From Thecamonas trahens ATCC 50062 (Eukaryota > Apusozoa > Apusomonadida > Apusomonadidae), in assembly GCF_000142905.1 (NCBI RefSeq), contig NW_013657664.1:474445-538444 (forward strand): a stretch of DNA of 64,000 bases, written 5' to 3'. Below the pieces are notes generated by a model that did no database searches, was not told the origin of the DNA, and saw only the letters and a list, made by a program, of their open reading frames with translations. The position numbers and the translations under genes are program-made. Positions 8,831-19,285 of this stretch are shown piece by piece; the stretch's first letter is position 1; the number at the start of each line of letters is the position of its first letter.

Positions 8831-10179
8831 CTACTCGTATCCTGGGTTCGGCGCCGTGAACACGTAGCCTGCGGCAGACGGCTTGTCGCCGACCTCCTGC
8901 CCAGCCGCCACCACATACACCGTCTCCTGCACAACATCGATGTCAACCCAGCCAAAGGCAACCGGGAGCTGCGACGTCGCTTGCAGCGGGCTCGTCACAT
9001 TGATGGCGTCAAAGACAACCAGCGAAGAATCGCTCGTCCCGGAGCCTGGCGCCACGCCCGTCGCCAGCACCGCCCAATTGAGTTCAAACGCAACGCGCGG
9101 CTCCGCAGCGGACGTCGAGTCGGCGCTCGGTGCCTGTGCCCACGTCAGGAACTGCTTGCCTGACAGCATCGAGTAGACGTCAAAGTGCAGCGCAATAACG
9201 TCACCGCTGGACGCGGTCCCACTCCATGCAAGGCCAATGAGGCAGCCGTCCGGTCCGGCCACGCTCCAGGCAGCCATCGCACCGCCGTTGACCGACATCG
9301 CCGCGTCGGCCAGCGACCACGTCACGCCTGCCGTGGCCGGCGCGCTCCACTGCTGCACCACCGCGTAGCTGGTGCCGTTCCACTTGCGCAGCACGGCGGT
9401 CGCATCACCGCTGATGAGAAAGATGCCCATCGGGCAAAGCCGCGCAAAGTTGGAGCCATCGGTAGTGAGAATCGGCGGGACAACAAGCGTCCCGTTGCGG
9501 GCGACGATCCGGATGGCGGTCGGCGTGGCCACCGAGCACCGCGCGCCGTCGCGTGAGCACGACACCGAGTTGATCTCGCCTGCGCCCGGGTAGCTGCTAC
9601 TCCACAGCACCTTTCCGGTTTGCCCTCCCAGTGCCACTGCCGTTGGCGTTCCGTCGGCCGACCAGTAAGCCGCCACCACCGTCGAGCCGTCGTCCGAGAA
9701 CGCCAACAGCGGATCCGCCGCATCGCCGAGCACACATCCCTTGATCTCGTACTTCCACATCGGCTTGTCGCCCTGTCCAAAGCCGCGGAAGGTACAAGTC
9801 TTGGCCCCGCCATCACGCAATCCCTCGATCGTCACCGTCACCACCTTGCCCACCGGCGCCGCGTCATATCGCGCAGCCATGGCAAGCATCAGCGTGGGCG
9901 TGCCTGACTCGAGCCATGTCGACTCGTGAGCCCAATTAATCGATCCCGAAGTAGGAGTCATCTCGTACTCCACATTGATCAAAAGTCGCTCTGCCGGACC
10001 TAGACCGGAAAAACCCACCCATGGCCCTTCCCGCTCGCAGCACGCGAGGTCAGCGTCGCGCCCGTCACCGTGTCGCCCGCCTCCACGAGAGCCACCACAG
10101 GTGTCATTGCTGCATGGGCCACACCGGTGAGGTAAGCACATGCAAGGAGAGCAAGCAGCATACAAGTAGAAGGATACAT
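8831..10179 (-). CDS. Secreted protein of unknown function (one apparent frameshift)
   Basis: Begins with a clear signal peptide (MYPSTCMLLALLACAYLTGVAHA) encoded from the ATG at 10179, followed by about 425 residues rich in Gly, Ala, Ser, Thr and Trp. Segments such as LAFSDDGSTVVAAYW and ISGDATAVLRKW recur in a beta-propeller-like rhythm, so a WD-like or YVTN-like extracellular propeller is a reasonable guess. The signal peptide and body are in different frames. Adding one T to the five-T run near 10015 joins them, giving about 449 residues. No intron with a plausible donor and matching phase is visible there. No membrane anchor is seen near the C-terminus. The family is not recognised. Confidence 0.65.
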
Positions 10180-10240
10180 GGTGCAGGTGGTGGGAGGGGT
10201 GTGGAGTGGTGGGCCATGGTGGGTGTGGGCTGCGGCCGCC

Positions 10241-10925
10241 TCTACCTGCATCCATCTGCACTAGCTGCTGATCATGTCATCGCCCGCATCGGTTGCTGGT
10301 ACTTGGGATCGGCTGCTGTCGCTTGCAGCACCATGCGCCTGCTACCGTTGCCCGCATCGGCCGCCTTCTACCTGCATCCATCCGCACCAGCTGCTGATCA
10401 TGTCATCGCCCGCATCGGTTGCTGGTACTTGGGATCGGCTGCTGTCGCTTGCAGCACCATGCGCCTGCTACCGTTGCCCGCATCGGCCGCCTTCTACCTG
10501 CATCCATCCGCACCAGCTGCTGATCATGTCATCGCCCGCATCGGTTGCTGGTACTTGGGATCGGCTGCTGTCGCTTGCAGCACCATGCGCCTGCTACCGT
10601 TGCCCGCATCGGCCGCCTTCTACCTGCATCCATCCGCACCAGCTGCTGATCATGTCATCGCCCGCATCGGTTGCTGGTACTTTGGATCGGCTGCTGTCGC
10701 TTGCAGCACCATGCGCCTGCTACCGTTGCCCGCATCGGCCGCCTTCTACCTGCATCCATCCGCACCAGCTGCTGATCATGTCATCGCCCGCATCGGTTGC
10801 TGGTACTTGGGATCGGCTGCTGTCGCTTGCAGCACCATGCGCCTGCTACCGTTGCCCGCATCGGCCGCCTTCTACCTGCATCCATCTGCATCAGTTGCAG
10901 ATCATGCCATCACCCGCGTCGCCTC
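10241..10925. repeat. 126-bp minisatellite, five full units
   Basis: Five complete tandem units (starts 10241, 10367, 10493, 10619, 10745) and a partial sixth from 10871, each beginning TCTACCTGCATCCATC. The period is exactly 126 bp and the copies differ by only a few bases. Because 126 is a multiple of three, reading frames stay open through the whole array. No known domain appears in the translations, so I treat it as non-coding. It fills the gap between the secreted gene (minus) and the LRR gene (plus). Confidence 0.92.
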
Positions 10926-11161
10926 TGTCCGTCAGCTGTCCACATCAGCTACACAACTTCTGTCGCTCGTATTGACCGTCATCAGCATCAGCCACATCGC
11001 CCGCCTCCAGAGGGGTGCCCCCCCCTCCTCTCCCCGTTGGCGCACCTGTCGGTCATGGCGCACGGTTGCCGCCCGTTGGCTGGCAGAAGAGGACAACGTG
11101 GAGGAGACCACCCCACCACCCAACCACAAGCCATACACCTAGAGGTTGTTTGTGGAGGAGA
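10926..11161. other. Upstream region of the LRR gene
   Basis: About 235 bp between the minisatellite and the LRR start codon. C-rich, with a GCCCCCCCCTCC run near 11020. Presumed promoter and 5' leader; no specific element recognised. Confidence 0.35.
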
Positions 11162-12076
11162 ATGGACGCACTTGACGCGCTGCTCGAAGCGTATGACATC
11201 CCTACCGAGGCCACCACTGACGACGAGCTCGCTGCTGTTGCTGCCGCCAACTCGGAGATGGATTTGACTCGCTTTGCTTCCGTCAGCTCGGCCAAGATCA
11301 GCTACGCGACCGAGTACGGCCAGAGTATCACCAAGCTAGTGGTGGTGGACACCGCGCTGACCGATGCCGATCTGGCCCCACTCATCGACCTGCTGCCGGC
11401 GCTCAAAGAAGTCGATCTGAGTCAATCGGCGAAGCTGACTGATGTGACCCTCATTGCTCTCGCGCAGACCTCGCCAGGCATCACCAAGCTCACCCTCAAC
11501 GCTTGCACAGGCTTCACTGACGCCGGCATCATGGTCGCGGCGCTGACTCTCAACTCGCTCACGGATCTGTCGCTCACAGCCTGCACCAAGCTCACCGATC
11601 AGGCCCTGGAGGCGCTCTCGCAGGCTCCGTGCATCGCGTCGCTTACCTCGCTCTCGCTTGCGTACTCAACAAGCTACACCTCCGACACCCTTGAGGCGCT
11701 GCTGAGCGAGACTGCAGCACTTGAATCGCTCAATCTGGCGCTCGTCGCCTGTGTCCGCAACGAATCGCTCAAGGTGGTGGCCGACCGTGCGCCTCGGCTC
11801 CGCGACCTCAACATCGCTTCATGCCTCTTGATTGACGACGACGGCATTGCCGAGCTCTGCGGCGGCGACGACGATGACGCTGAGGGCATAGGGCCGACGC
11901 TGACGACTCTCAACTGTGCCTCACTCCCGCTCGTCACCGACTTTGGCCTCTCGCTCCTCGCCGACTACTTTCCCGCCCTCCGCGACCTCAATCTCCAGCT
12001 CTGCGAGGGCATCACCCAGCTTGGGGCCGAGAACCTCTACAACTCGGCGCCGCACATCGCCAAGCTCACGTTCTGA
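11162..12076 (+). CDS. Leucine-rich repeat protein, AMN1/F-box-LRR type
   Basis: 304 residues in one exon from the ATG at 11162. After about 45 residues, cysteine-containing LRRs of the AMN1/FBXL kind follow one another: units such as LTKLTLNACTGFTDAGI, LTDLSLTACTKLTDQAL, LRDLNIASCLLIDDDGI and LRDLNLQLCEGITQLGA, spaced about 25-30 residues. These form a solenoid usually used for protein recognition. No F-box is visible at the N-terminus, so it may be an AMN1-like adaptor rather than an SCF substrate receptor. No signal peptide or membrane segment. An acidic insert (GGDDDDAEG) interrupts the array near residue 240. Family assignment is secure; cellular role is not. Confidence 0.85.
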   Translation: MDALDALLEAYDIPTEATTDDELAAVAAANSEMDLTRFASVSSAKISYATEYGQSITKLVVVDTALTDADLAPLIDLLPALKEVDLSQSAKLTDVTLIALAQTSPGITKLTLNACTGFTDAGIMVAALTLNSLTDLSLTACTKLTDQALEALSQAPCIASLTSLSLAYSTSYTSDTLEALLSETAALESLNLALVACVRNESLKVVADRAPRLRDLNIASCLLIDDDGIAELCGGDDDDAEGIGPTLTTLNCASLPLVTDFGLSLLADYFPALRDLNLQLCEGITQLGAENLYNSAPHIAKLTF

Positions 12077-12357
12077 GCCAAGTTGCACCCGTCGCCACAC
12101 AGGCCGAGCAGCGCGCCATCTCTAGCCGTCAGCCATCGTGGTCACTCGTCTCTCACGAGTAACACACCCTTCATCCACATCCCTACAGATATCATGCTGT
12201 GCATGGCCGTGGCCATGGCCATCATCACTCCCAATTTGGCTATCACATCGGCCGACGAGTGAGCGAGTGACCAGCCGGGGGCGTCAGTCCCGAGTCGGCG
12301 ACCACCTGTCCCTTCCCGCCCGCCAGCAGCCAGCCACCGTCAGACGACACGGCGTTC

Positions 12358-14026
12358 ATGGGCGAAGCTACGGAGAACCTGTGGGAGAAAATCCTTGCCG
12401 AGTACGCACATGTGTGCATGGGTATAATGATGAGGAAATGTGGTGTGTAGTATGACTCACAACTTGTTCTGTCTTTCTATATGGGTGTGCGGGTGCGGGG
12501 GGCGGGGGGGGCGACGGTCGGGCACCCGTGGCGGTGGTGGTGGGACGGCGGGCGCGGGGCGGGTGGGCGACGACAGCGCACGGAGTGTGGACGGTGGCAG
12601 CGGTGGAGGAAATGGTGCGACAGAGGATGGTGAGAGTGGACGGAGTCTGATTGTGCTGGGCAATGAGCTGTGTGGCAAGACGAGTTTGATTGCTCGGCTG
12701 AAGGCGGTCGACTTTGACCTGCTCCCCAACTGTCTCGCCCTCGACTACACGTACATGGACATGGTGACCGAGGATGAGGACGAGTACGTCCCGCTGGGCA
12801 AGGTCAATGTGTGGCAGTTGTCGGGCAACCCGCACTTTGGCGCACTCCTCGACGTGGCTCTCAAGGCCGCCGGCTCGCTCGAGTCGACTGCGTTTTTCGT
12901 CTGCCTTGCCATGGACACGCCGTGGACCATGGCCGCGGCGCTCGACCGCTGGCTCGGCCTGGTGGCCAAGGTCGTCGAGCGGGCCGAAGAGGCTGAGCTC
13001 AACGCCGAGGGCGCAGTCCGTGCTGCGGTCGAGGCGCGGCATGCCGAGCGGCGGCGCGCGATGGAGGAGTCGTGGCGCCGGTACACCGACGGCGGCGAGG
13101 GCACGAGCGGCGACGGCGGCGACGGCGGCGCAAGCAGCGCAAGTGGGCCTGGCGAGGGCGACGGCGGCGAGGGTGGCGTGGGCGAGGAAGTGCTCATGCC
13201 GCTGACCGAGGGCGCGCTGGAGATCAACCTTGGGGTGCGGATTGTGATTGTGGTGTGCAAGGCCGACATGGTCAACGAGCTGCAGTCTGCGTACGCGTAC
13301 AAAGATGCACACTTTGACTACATCCAGCAGACGCTGCGCAAGCGGGCGCTCGCGCACGGAGCAGCACTCTTCTACACTTCGGCGGCGCAGGAGGGCAACA
13401 CCAAGGAGCTGATGGCGTATCTGGAGCACAGCTTTTACGGCCTGCCGTTTAAGGCGGCGGCGCAGGTGGTGGAGAAGGAGTCGGTGCTGGTGCCGGCTGG
13501 CTGGGACTCGCTGACCAAGATCGATGTGCTCTCTGAGTCTTCGCGAGTCCTCACCCGCAATAAGGTCGACGACGACGGCGCCGAGCCGCCGTTCGAGTCG
13601 GTCATCAAGGAGCCGTTTGCCGTGCTGGCGCCGGTGGGCGGCGCCGTCGACGCGGCCGACGCCGTCGAGGCCGAGGACGACCAGGCCTTCCTGCAACGCT
13701 TCCGCGAGTTTATCGATTCCGACCCGTCGGGCGACGCCGACGCACAGCCGATTGCCAAGGGCATCAACGACTTGCTGGCGGCCGGCAAGAAGAAGACGCC
13801 GGTGGCGGCGCTGGCGGCCGAGCCCGGACCCGGGCGCCGGCCCTCGCTCGAAAACATTCTCGCAGGCGCCAAAGCGGCCAAGGCCGACACGCCGTCCGGC
13901 GGCGACACCGGCAGCGCTGGTTCCGAGGACGTGCTCAACTCGTTCTTCCACTCGCTGCTCAACAAGGGCGGCGCCGCGTCCGCCGACCAGCGCTCCGACG
14001 TCAAGAAGGCGCTCTCCAAAGAGTAG
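12358..14026 (+). CDS. DYNC1LI: Cytoplasmic dynein light intermediate chain (two exons)
   Basis: Non-motor subunit linking dynein heavy chain to cargo adaptors. Exon 1 (12358-12401) encodes MGEATENLWEKILAE, matching the NLW-x-x-IL-x-E start of the family; donor is GTACGC. Exon 2 starts after an AG at 12600, or at 12576, both phase-compatible. The RAS-like domain has P-loop GNELCGKTSL, then DYTYMDMVTEDEDEY and, later, VVCKADMVNELQ, DAHFDYIQQTLRK and FYTSAAQEGN, followed by EKESVLVPAGWDS. A Gly/Glu-rich insert sits mid-domain. Near the C-terminus, VLNSFFHSLLNKG matches the short helix that in animal light intermediate chains binds adaptors such as Hook and BICD. It could serve dynein-1 or dynein-2; the C-terminal helix favours dynein-1. 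About 480 residues. Confidence 0.9.
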
Positions 14027-14100
14027 CCGGGTGGGCGAGTCTATGTCGAGGACAGCAGTAAAGTGATGATGCTTGTCAGCAAGCAGCTACTCATACTCGT

Positions 14101-14712
14101 CTACTCATACTCGTCGTCGTCGTCGGCCACAAACTCGTACTCGTACGAGTCGTCGAGACCCGACGCATCCTGAGGCACACCGGTGACAAGCTCGCGGCGG
14201 CGGCGGGCTTGGGCGTCTGCAACTGCGCGAGCTTCATCGTCCATCAAGTAGTAGAACAGCCCATGTCCCCGCTTGTAGTCGAGAGCCAGACCGACGGCAA
14301 CAATGGCAGCGATGACCGCGGCGAGCTTCTTGCCCTTCAGATCATAATCGCCGACAAGATCAAACTTGATGAACTTGACCAGAGCCGAGTCCTCCTTGTT
14401 GTACGGGATGTACCACTCCGGCTGCTTGGACGTCACCTCTTTGCTCCTGAGATTGACGTAGATGAATTCGCCTGTCGACTTGTCCACCCTTTGCTGCCAC
14501 TCTTCCACCTGCTTGTTGGCTGCTGCTCCTCCGCTCGCCGCCTGCCCGCCGCCACCCGCCGCCGGCCCACCACCACCAGCTTCACCCGTCCTACCAGCCC
14601 CAGCCCCCGCACCAGAGCTCGAGGACCACCGTCCGCACACCATAGCAAGCCGACTCGCACCATTCATTCCGCCCATGGCTGCACGAGCCACGCCACCCAC
14701 ACTCCGAAGCAT
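14101..14712 (-). CDS. Small membrane protein, probably mitochondrial, with degenerate WW-like motif
   Basis: 203 residues, single exon. The first 30 residues are basic and hydroxylated with no acidic residue (MLRSVGGVARAAMGG...SRLAMVCGRWSSS), typical of a mitochondrial presequence. A glycine/alanine-rich linker follows. Residues about 73-102 resemble a WW domain (WQQRVDKSTGEFIYVN with a later KQPEW), but the second signature Trp falls in an unusual place. One membrane segment (KLAAVIAAIVAVGLALDY) lies near residue 135, and the tail is acidic (FVADDDDEYE). Function is not recognised; an inner-membrane assembly or complex subunit is only a guess. It is convergent with the dynein light intermediate chain, with 75 bp between their stop codons. 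Confidence 0.65.
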   Translation of the reverse strand: MLRSVGGVARAAMGGMNGASRLAMVCGRWSSSSGAGAGAGRTGEAGGGGPAAGGGGQAASGGAAANKQVEEWQQRVDKSTGEFIYVNLRSKEVTSKQPEWYIPYNKEDSALVKFIKFDLVGDYDLKGKKLAAVIAAIVAVGLALDYKRGHGLFYYLMDDEARAVADAQARRRRELVTGVPQDASGLDDSYEYEFVADDDDEYE

Positions 14713-15458
14713 GGCTGGAGTCGAGTGCCCGCGCCGCGCCGGCTTGCCTTCGCTCTCGTGTCGCGTTCCGCCCTCTGATTCACTCGGTCGTGCCGCACCC
14801 CGCGGGCGGGCTGATCTCGACTAGTGCAGCACTCTGTGACCATTGGATCTTGTATCTGCTTGGATTGAGGAGTAGCGGATGGTACACTGGACAGGCTTGG
14901 CTCGCCTTTCGCCTGGTTCCGGTTCTAACTCCGGTCCGTGACGAGCTCATACTGCACTGCGCGGCGTGTTGCCGGCGGACTGTACTGGGCCAGCGTGGCG
15001 ATCGGATGCAGATGCTGTTGCATCAAGAGGTACGCGATGAGTAGTGTTAGCGAGGTAGAGGGAGGCTTAGCAGAGAGATCATCTCGCACGCGCTGCGCGA
15101 CAGCTGGAATCAAGTATCACATCAGATACAGAAGTGTTGATGGCGATGATGGCGCTGATGGCGATGGTGGCGATAGTTGCCTTGGGAAGGACATGGTGAT
15201 CAGAGCGCTGACCGTTTGATCGGGCGAGGCGAGGCACCCCCAATTAACCGAGTCGCCAGCATAGCTGGTCGAGCTACCAGTACATCTGGCCGACCTACCA
15301 CCAGCACAGCTGGCCGACCTACCACCAGCACAGCTGGCCGAGCCACTGACAGCCGGAGCCAGAGCCCAGCGACCACTGCACTCTGACTGGACGGAACAGC
15401 TGGGAGTATGTCATATGGTATGTCCAACACGTGGTGTACATGAGGTGTACATGTGACA

Positions 15459-15493
<35 letters not shown>

Positions 15494-15538
15494 TGTGTGT
15501 GTGTGTAGCTGGTGTCTTCACGCTGTGTCACGGAGGTG
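14713..15538. other. Intergenic with short tandem repeats and (GT)n
   Basis: No supported gene. Near 15265-15345 a GCTGGCCGACCTACCACCAG-type motif recurs about three times. A GT-dinucleotide array occupies about 15460-15506, just before the assembly gap. Composition is less GC-rich than in coding parts. It should contain the promoter of the small membrane protein and possibly the 5' exon of the lipid kinase. Confidence 0.5.
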
Positions 15539-15638
15539 NNNNNNNNNNNNNNNNNNNNNNNNNNNNNNNNNNNNNNNNNNNNNNNNNNNNNNNNNNNNNN
15601 NNNNNNNNNNNNNNNNNNNNNNNNNNNNNNNNNNNNNN
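15539..15638. other. Assembly gap of 100 N
   Basis: Exactly 100 unknown bases, a conventional placeholder rather than a measured length. It is flanked on the right by a run of ten C and lies shortly after a GT array, so the break probably arose from low-complexity sequence. Missing DNA here may hold the 5' end of the lipid kinase gene. Confidence 0.98.
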
Positions 15639-15801
15639 CCCCCCCCCCTCCTGTGAAATGCATCTTGGTGACAACGGCTGATCAACAGAGTGCTGGTATG
15701 GGACCATCTCGCTCGTTCGCTCGCACCCATTGCGCTTCCGTCCATCGCTCCCGTTTGCTAGCGATCTGGCTGACCAACTTACGTCTGCCTGCGATGCACA
15801 G

Positions 15802-17444
15802 ACTCGTACAGCTACGGGACCTATAGCGAAGCCGAGGTGAGCGACAAGGTGCGCGGCGCGGGCGTGGCGCTGCTACGACTGCGTCGTCATCGTCCTCGGC
15901 GTCGTCGTCGTCGTCCCGTCCCGTCGCAGTCGTCGTCGTTCTCGTGGGACACGGTGCTGACCAAGGAGCAGATGCGCCGTTTCCCGTCGTTCTGCGACGG
16001 GGCCGAGCGGATCAACACGTACGTCCTTGGATGGTGCGTGGTGACGCTTGTGGCGCCACTTGGTATTGTGCTGCCGTTCCTGCTCTCCAACGACTACTCG
16101 GACGACACATCGCTGACGCTGTGGATTGTGTTCATTGCCTGCATCGTGCTTGGATGTGGGTTCTGCTGCTGGCGGCTCTCGCCGGTCTACTTTGGCGGCC
16201 TCTGCTGCGCGCCGGCAAGCACGCCCAAGACCCATCCGTTTATGAACGACGAGCCGGTTGTCCGAGTCCCGCTCAAGCGGCTTGGCCTCATTGTCAACCC
16301 ACTCTCTGGCAACAAGAAGGGCGTCCGGATTGTCAGCGACATCTTGCGCCCGGTGTTTGAGGACGAGTTTGGCATCGAGGTCAAGGTATTCGAGACCGAG
16401 TACGCCGGCCACGCGGTCGTCCTCGCCGAGACCATCGACACGTCCAAGCTCGACGGCCTGGTGGTCGCCGGCGGAGACGGCTCGTTCCACGAGGTAGTCA
16501 ACGGCATGATGCGCAGGACCGACGGCTCGGCGGTACCCATTGGGCTCATCCCGTCCGGCACCGGCAACGCCGTCGGCCATTCGCTCGGCCTGTTCAAGAC
16601 CCGGCTCGCTCAGGCCGCCCGCCGCATCGCCCGCGGCGAGGTCTACCACATGGATGTCAACCGGGTCAAGTTCAAGCCCAACCCGCATGCCCGCTCCGTC
16701 GTCAAGTTCTCGGCCATGACTATCTGTTGGGGCCTTGTCGGCGACATCGGCGTTGCCGCCGAGCTCCACCGCAACGAGACCATCGGCAAGTACGCCCACG
16801 CCGCGTGGGTCGGCTTTAAGGCCAAGCCCGAAAAGGTGACCATTACCATTTCGGGCGGCGACCTCGACGAGCCCATCACCTTTAACCAGAACCTCATGAC
16901 TGCCTTTATCCAGAACACGCCGCATTTTGGCGAAGGCTACTACGTCGTTCCCTCTGCCAAGCTCGACGATGGGTGCATGGACATCGCCATTCTCGAGCAG
17001 GCTCACCGCGGCGAGCTGCTCAAGACCTTTACCCAGCTCCCGCGCGGTGCCCACACCGGCAACCGCAAGATCCAGACCTACCGCATCCAGAAGGCAGTCA
17101 TTGTTCCGGCCTCCTCGCCGGGTCTCATCAACATCGACGGCGAGGTCATTCCCTTTGACGGCCCCATCACCGTCTCCACCATCCCGCACGCCCTCTCCAT
17201 CTTTGTCGCCTCGGACTCGCACCTCCCCGACGCCGACCTGCCCGAGCCCGGTCCGATCACCGGCAAGTCCAAAGTCAAGGGCAAGGGCAATGGTAAGGGC
17301 AAGGGCAAGGCTGCGAAGGCTATCAAGGCTGCCAAGACCAAGGCCAAGGCGACCAAGGCGACCAAGGCTACCAAGGTCACCAAGGCTGCAAAGGGCAAGA
17401 AGCGGACCGAGCCCGAGAGCTACGACTCGTACTATTCGGCATGA
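15802..17444 (+). CDS. Lipid kinase of the DAGK/sphingosine kinase superfamily, 5' end incomplete
   Basis: The catalytic core from residue about 110 shows LIVNPLSGNKKG, VVAGGDGSFHEVVNGMM (the GGDG nucleotide loop), LIPSGTGNAVGHSLGL and a C-terminal INIDGEVIPFDGP. These define the diacylglycerol/sphingosine/ceramide kinase fold; the exact lipid substrate cannot be told. Before it lie two hydrophobic segments (WCVVTLVAPLGIVLPFLL and a second around LTLWIVFIACIVLGCGFCCW), suggesting membrane anchoring. The tail is lysine-rich (KGKGKGKAAKAI...). An intron at 15837-15929 (GTGAGC...CGCAG) joins a preceding short exon (15802-15836, ...GTYSEAE) in phase. No ATG is in frame there, so at least one more 5' exon is missing, perhaps in the gap. 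If translation starts inside exon 2, the ATG at 15971 is the candidate. Confidence 0.82.
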
Positions 17445-17492
17445 ACCTCACACACCTTTGTCTCCCTCCGTTCATTGTGATCTTTCGTGCGC

Positions 17493-18548
17493 TCACGGGC
17501 GCAGGACAATCTTACCGATGTTGGCGTTGGCCTCCATGTGCGAGTGGGCGTCGGCGACGTCGTCGAGAGCGTACACCGAGTCGACAATGACCTTGAGAGA
17601 GCGGTTGGCCCAGGCGTCGCCGGCAAGGGCGATGAGGCCGGCCACTAGCTCAGCCTTGTACGCCATGGGACGGGTGCGGAGCGTCGACCCGGTGATGGTG
17701 AGCCGCTTGCGGAGGATGGGCGCGAGCGAGAGCGGGGCGTCGACGACTGCGCCGGAGAGGAAGCCGAGCATGACCATGCGGCCGTCGAGGGCGAGCGCCT
17801 CGAGGTTGCGGGAAAAGTACGCTGAGCCAACGTAGTCGACAACAAGATCGACGCCACGGCCATCGGTTGCAGCCTTGACCTCCTCAACAAAGTCGGTGTC
17901 CTTGTAGTTGATGGCCACGTCGGCGCCGAGCGAGGAGCACGTCGCGAGCTTGTCGGCCGTCGACGCAGTGACAATGACGTTGGCTCCAAGGAGCTTAGCA
18001 AGCTGGATGGCGGCAGTGCCGACGCCCGACGCGCCGCCGTGGATAAGCAGCGTTTCGCCGGCGCCAAGCTTGCCGATGTACGACACGGCCTGGAAGGCGG
18101 TGAGAAAGGCCTCCGGAAAGCCACCAGCCTCCTCCATCGGCACGTCCTCGGGCACCGGGATCAGCAGCTCCAGCGGAGCAGCGACATACTCGGCGTAGCC
18201 ACCCGAACCAAGGAGCGAACACACGCGGTCGCCAACCGACCACGACGACTCGGCGCCGTTGCTGTTGATGGCCACTATCTCTCCGGCAACCTCCAGACCC
18301 AGGACGTTTGACTCGCCCTTGGGCGGCGCATACTTGCCCTTGCGCTGCAGCGTGTCCGCTCGGTTCACACCAGCAAACGCAGTCTTGATCAGGACAGTAC
18401 CAGCCTTCAGCGCGGCCACCTCATCTATCACCGGCGTCATGACCGACGGCTCGCCAAACGGCGGCGACCTGACCAGGCGCATGGTCTGCGGGTAACCTGC
18501 AGGAGCAGAAGCAGCAGCACCACCAGAGCCAGCACCAGCAGCAGCCAT
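17493..18548 (-). CDS. Quinone oxidoreductase, PIG3/TP53I3-type MDR protein
   Basis: NADPH-dependent oxidoreductase of the zinc-independent MDR branch, reducing quinones or enones. 351 residues from the ATG at 18548. Visible features are NRADTLQRKGKY and LGLEVAGEI in the catalytic fold, then the cofactor motif GASGVGTAAIQLAK, followed by VDYVGSAYF and GFLSGAVVDAP, and a C-terminal HSHMEANANIGKIVL. No structural-zinc cysteine cluster is seen, as expected for PIG3. The frame stays open upstream of 18548, but that extension is low complexity and lacks family resemblance. It is convergent with the lipid kinase (48 bp between stops). A leading MAAAGAGSGGAAAS stretch may be a weak targeting sequence. 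Confidence 0.92.
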   Translation of the reverse strand: MAAAGAGSGGAAASAPAGYPQTMRLVRSPPFGEPSVMTPVIDEVAALKAGTVLIKTAFAGVNRADTLQRKGKYAPPKGESNVLGLEVAGEIVAINSNGAESSWSVGDRVCSLLGSGGYAEYVAAPLELLIPVPEDVPMEEAGGFPEAFLTAFQAVSYIGKLGAGETLLIHGGASGVGTAAIQLAKLLGANVIVTASTADKLATCSSLGADVAINYKDTDFVEEVKAATDGRGVDLVVDYVGSAYFSRNLEALALDGRMVMLGFLSGAVVDAPLSLAPILRKRLTITGSTLRTRPMAYKAELVAGLIALAGDAWANRSLKVIVDSVYALDDVADAHSHMEANANIGKIVLRP

Positions 18549-18863
18549 GACAATGTTGTTTGTTAGCCCAGACACGTGGAAGAGATGAGTATCCCCAGTC
18601 TCGACTCGGCTATCCGTACCGGCTGATGTCCGTTCAGTGCCTGACGATAGAGACGAGGTCGCTCTCGCTCCTGGCCTTCTGTTCCCATCCCCATCCACAC
18701 AACAGACGACAGCCGCCACCAGCACGGCTACTGTCACAAAGACTGCAGCAGTCGTCATCGTCGTCATAGATGTGGAGAGTCGACTGCTGCCGTACTCGAC
18801 CGCTTGTTTCTGCCATGGACCGCAGTCACGATCATGACAACAATGACGACGGGGGCGACGATA

Positions 18864-18897
<34 letters not shown>

Positions 18898-19285
18898 TAG
18901 CAACAACAACAGCAACGACGACGACAGCCACCACTAGCACTGGCGCTCGCTATGCAGCACCCGCCCAACCACCGATCGCAGCCATCATCGGTGACGATCT
19001 GCAGCCTGGCAGTAGCAGCCACCACATGTTGCCATCACACCGCCTCTTCTGAAGCTGATTACCTTGGCTCTACTCATCAACATTTCCCGTACGAGCCCCG
19101 GCCACAAAGTTTGGGATCTATCCGCCAGTCTCTCATCGAATTCAGTGTGTAGTCGGTCGGCGTCGGCAGTCTGGTCGCTGGCTGGTCGTCGGTTGTCGGG
19201 TCATCGCACTGCAGCAAGTGGTACACTCGACTGCAGCTGGTGCGGGGGCAGAGAGCGAGCAAAGCACACATACACACACCACACA
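18549..19285. promoter_or_regulatory. Divergent intergenic region with (GAC)n tract
   Basis: About 740 bp between the oxidoreductase (minus) and the LRR gene (plus), so it should hold both promoters. It contains a GAC-trinucleotide tract at about 18845-18900 and CAG/CAC-rich sequence. No gene is supported on either strand. Confidence 0.45.

Noticed and set aside
10000-10030. A 19-nt GT...AG intron to reconcile the secreted protein's two frames
   Set aside because: Removing it does not place the downstream frame correctly; one missing T in the TTTTT run explains the shift better.
10241-10925. CRISPR array
   Set aside because: Repeats are direct and contiguous with no unique spacers, and the genome is eukaryotic.
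10021-11142. Long plus-strand reading frames (373 and 233 codons) through the 126-bp repeat
   Set aside because: They stay open only because the repeat length is a multiple of three; two frames are open at once, no domain is visible, and the first overlaps the start of the LRR gene.
12368-13951. 527-codon frame antisense to the dynein light intermediate chain
   Set aside because: Shadow of the real gene; low-complexity composition and no recognisable domain.
15873-17222. 449-codon frame antisense to the lipid kinase
   Set aside because: Shadow frame; the plus strand carries complete kinase motifs.
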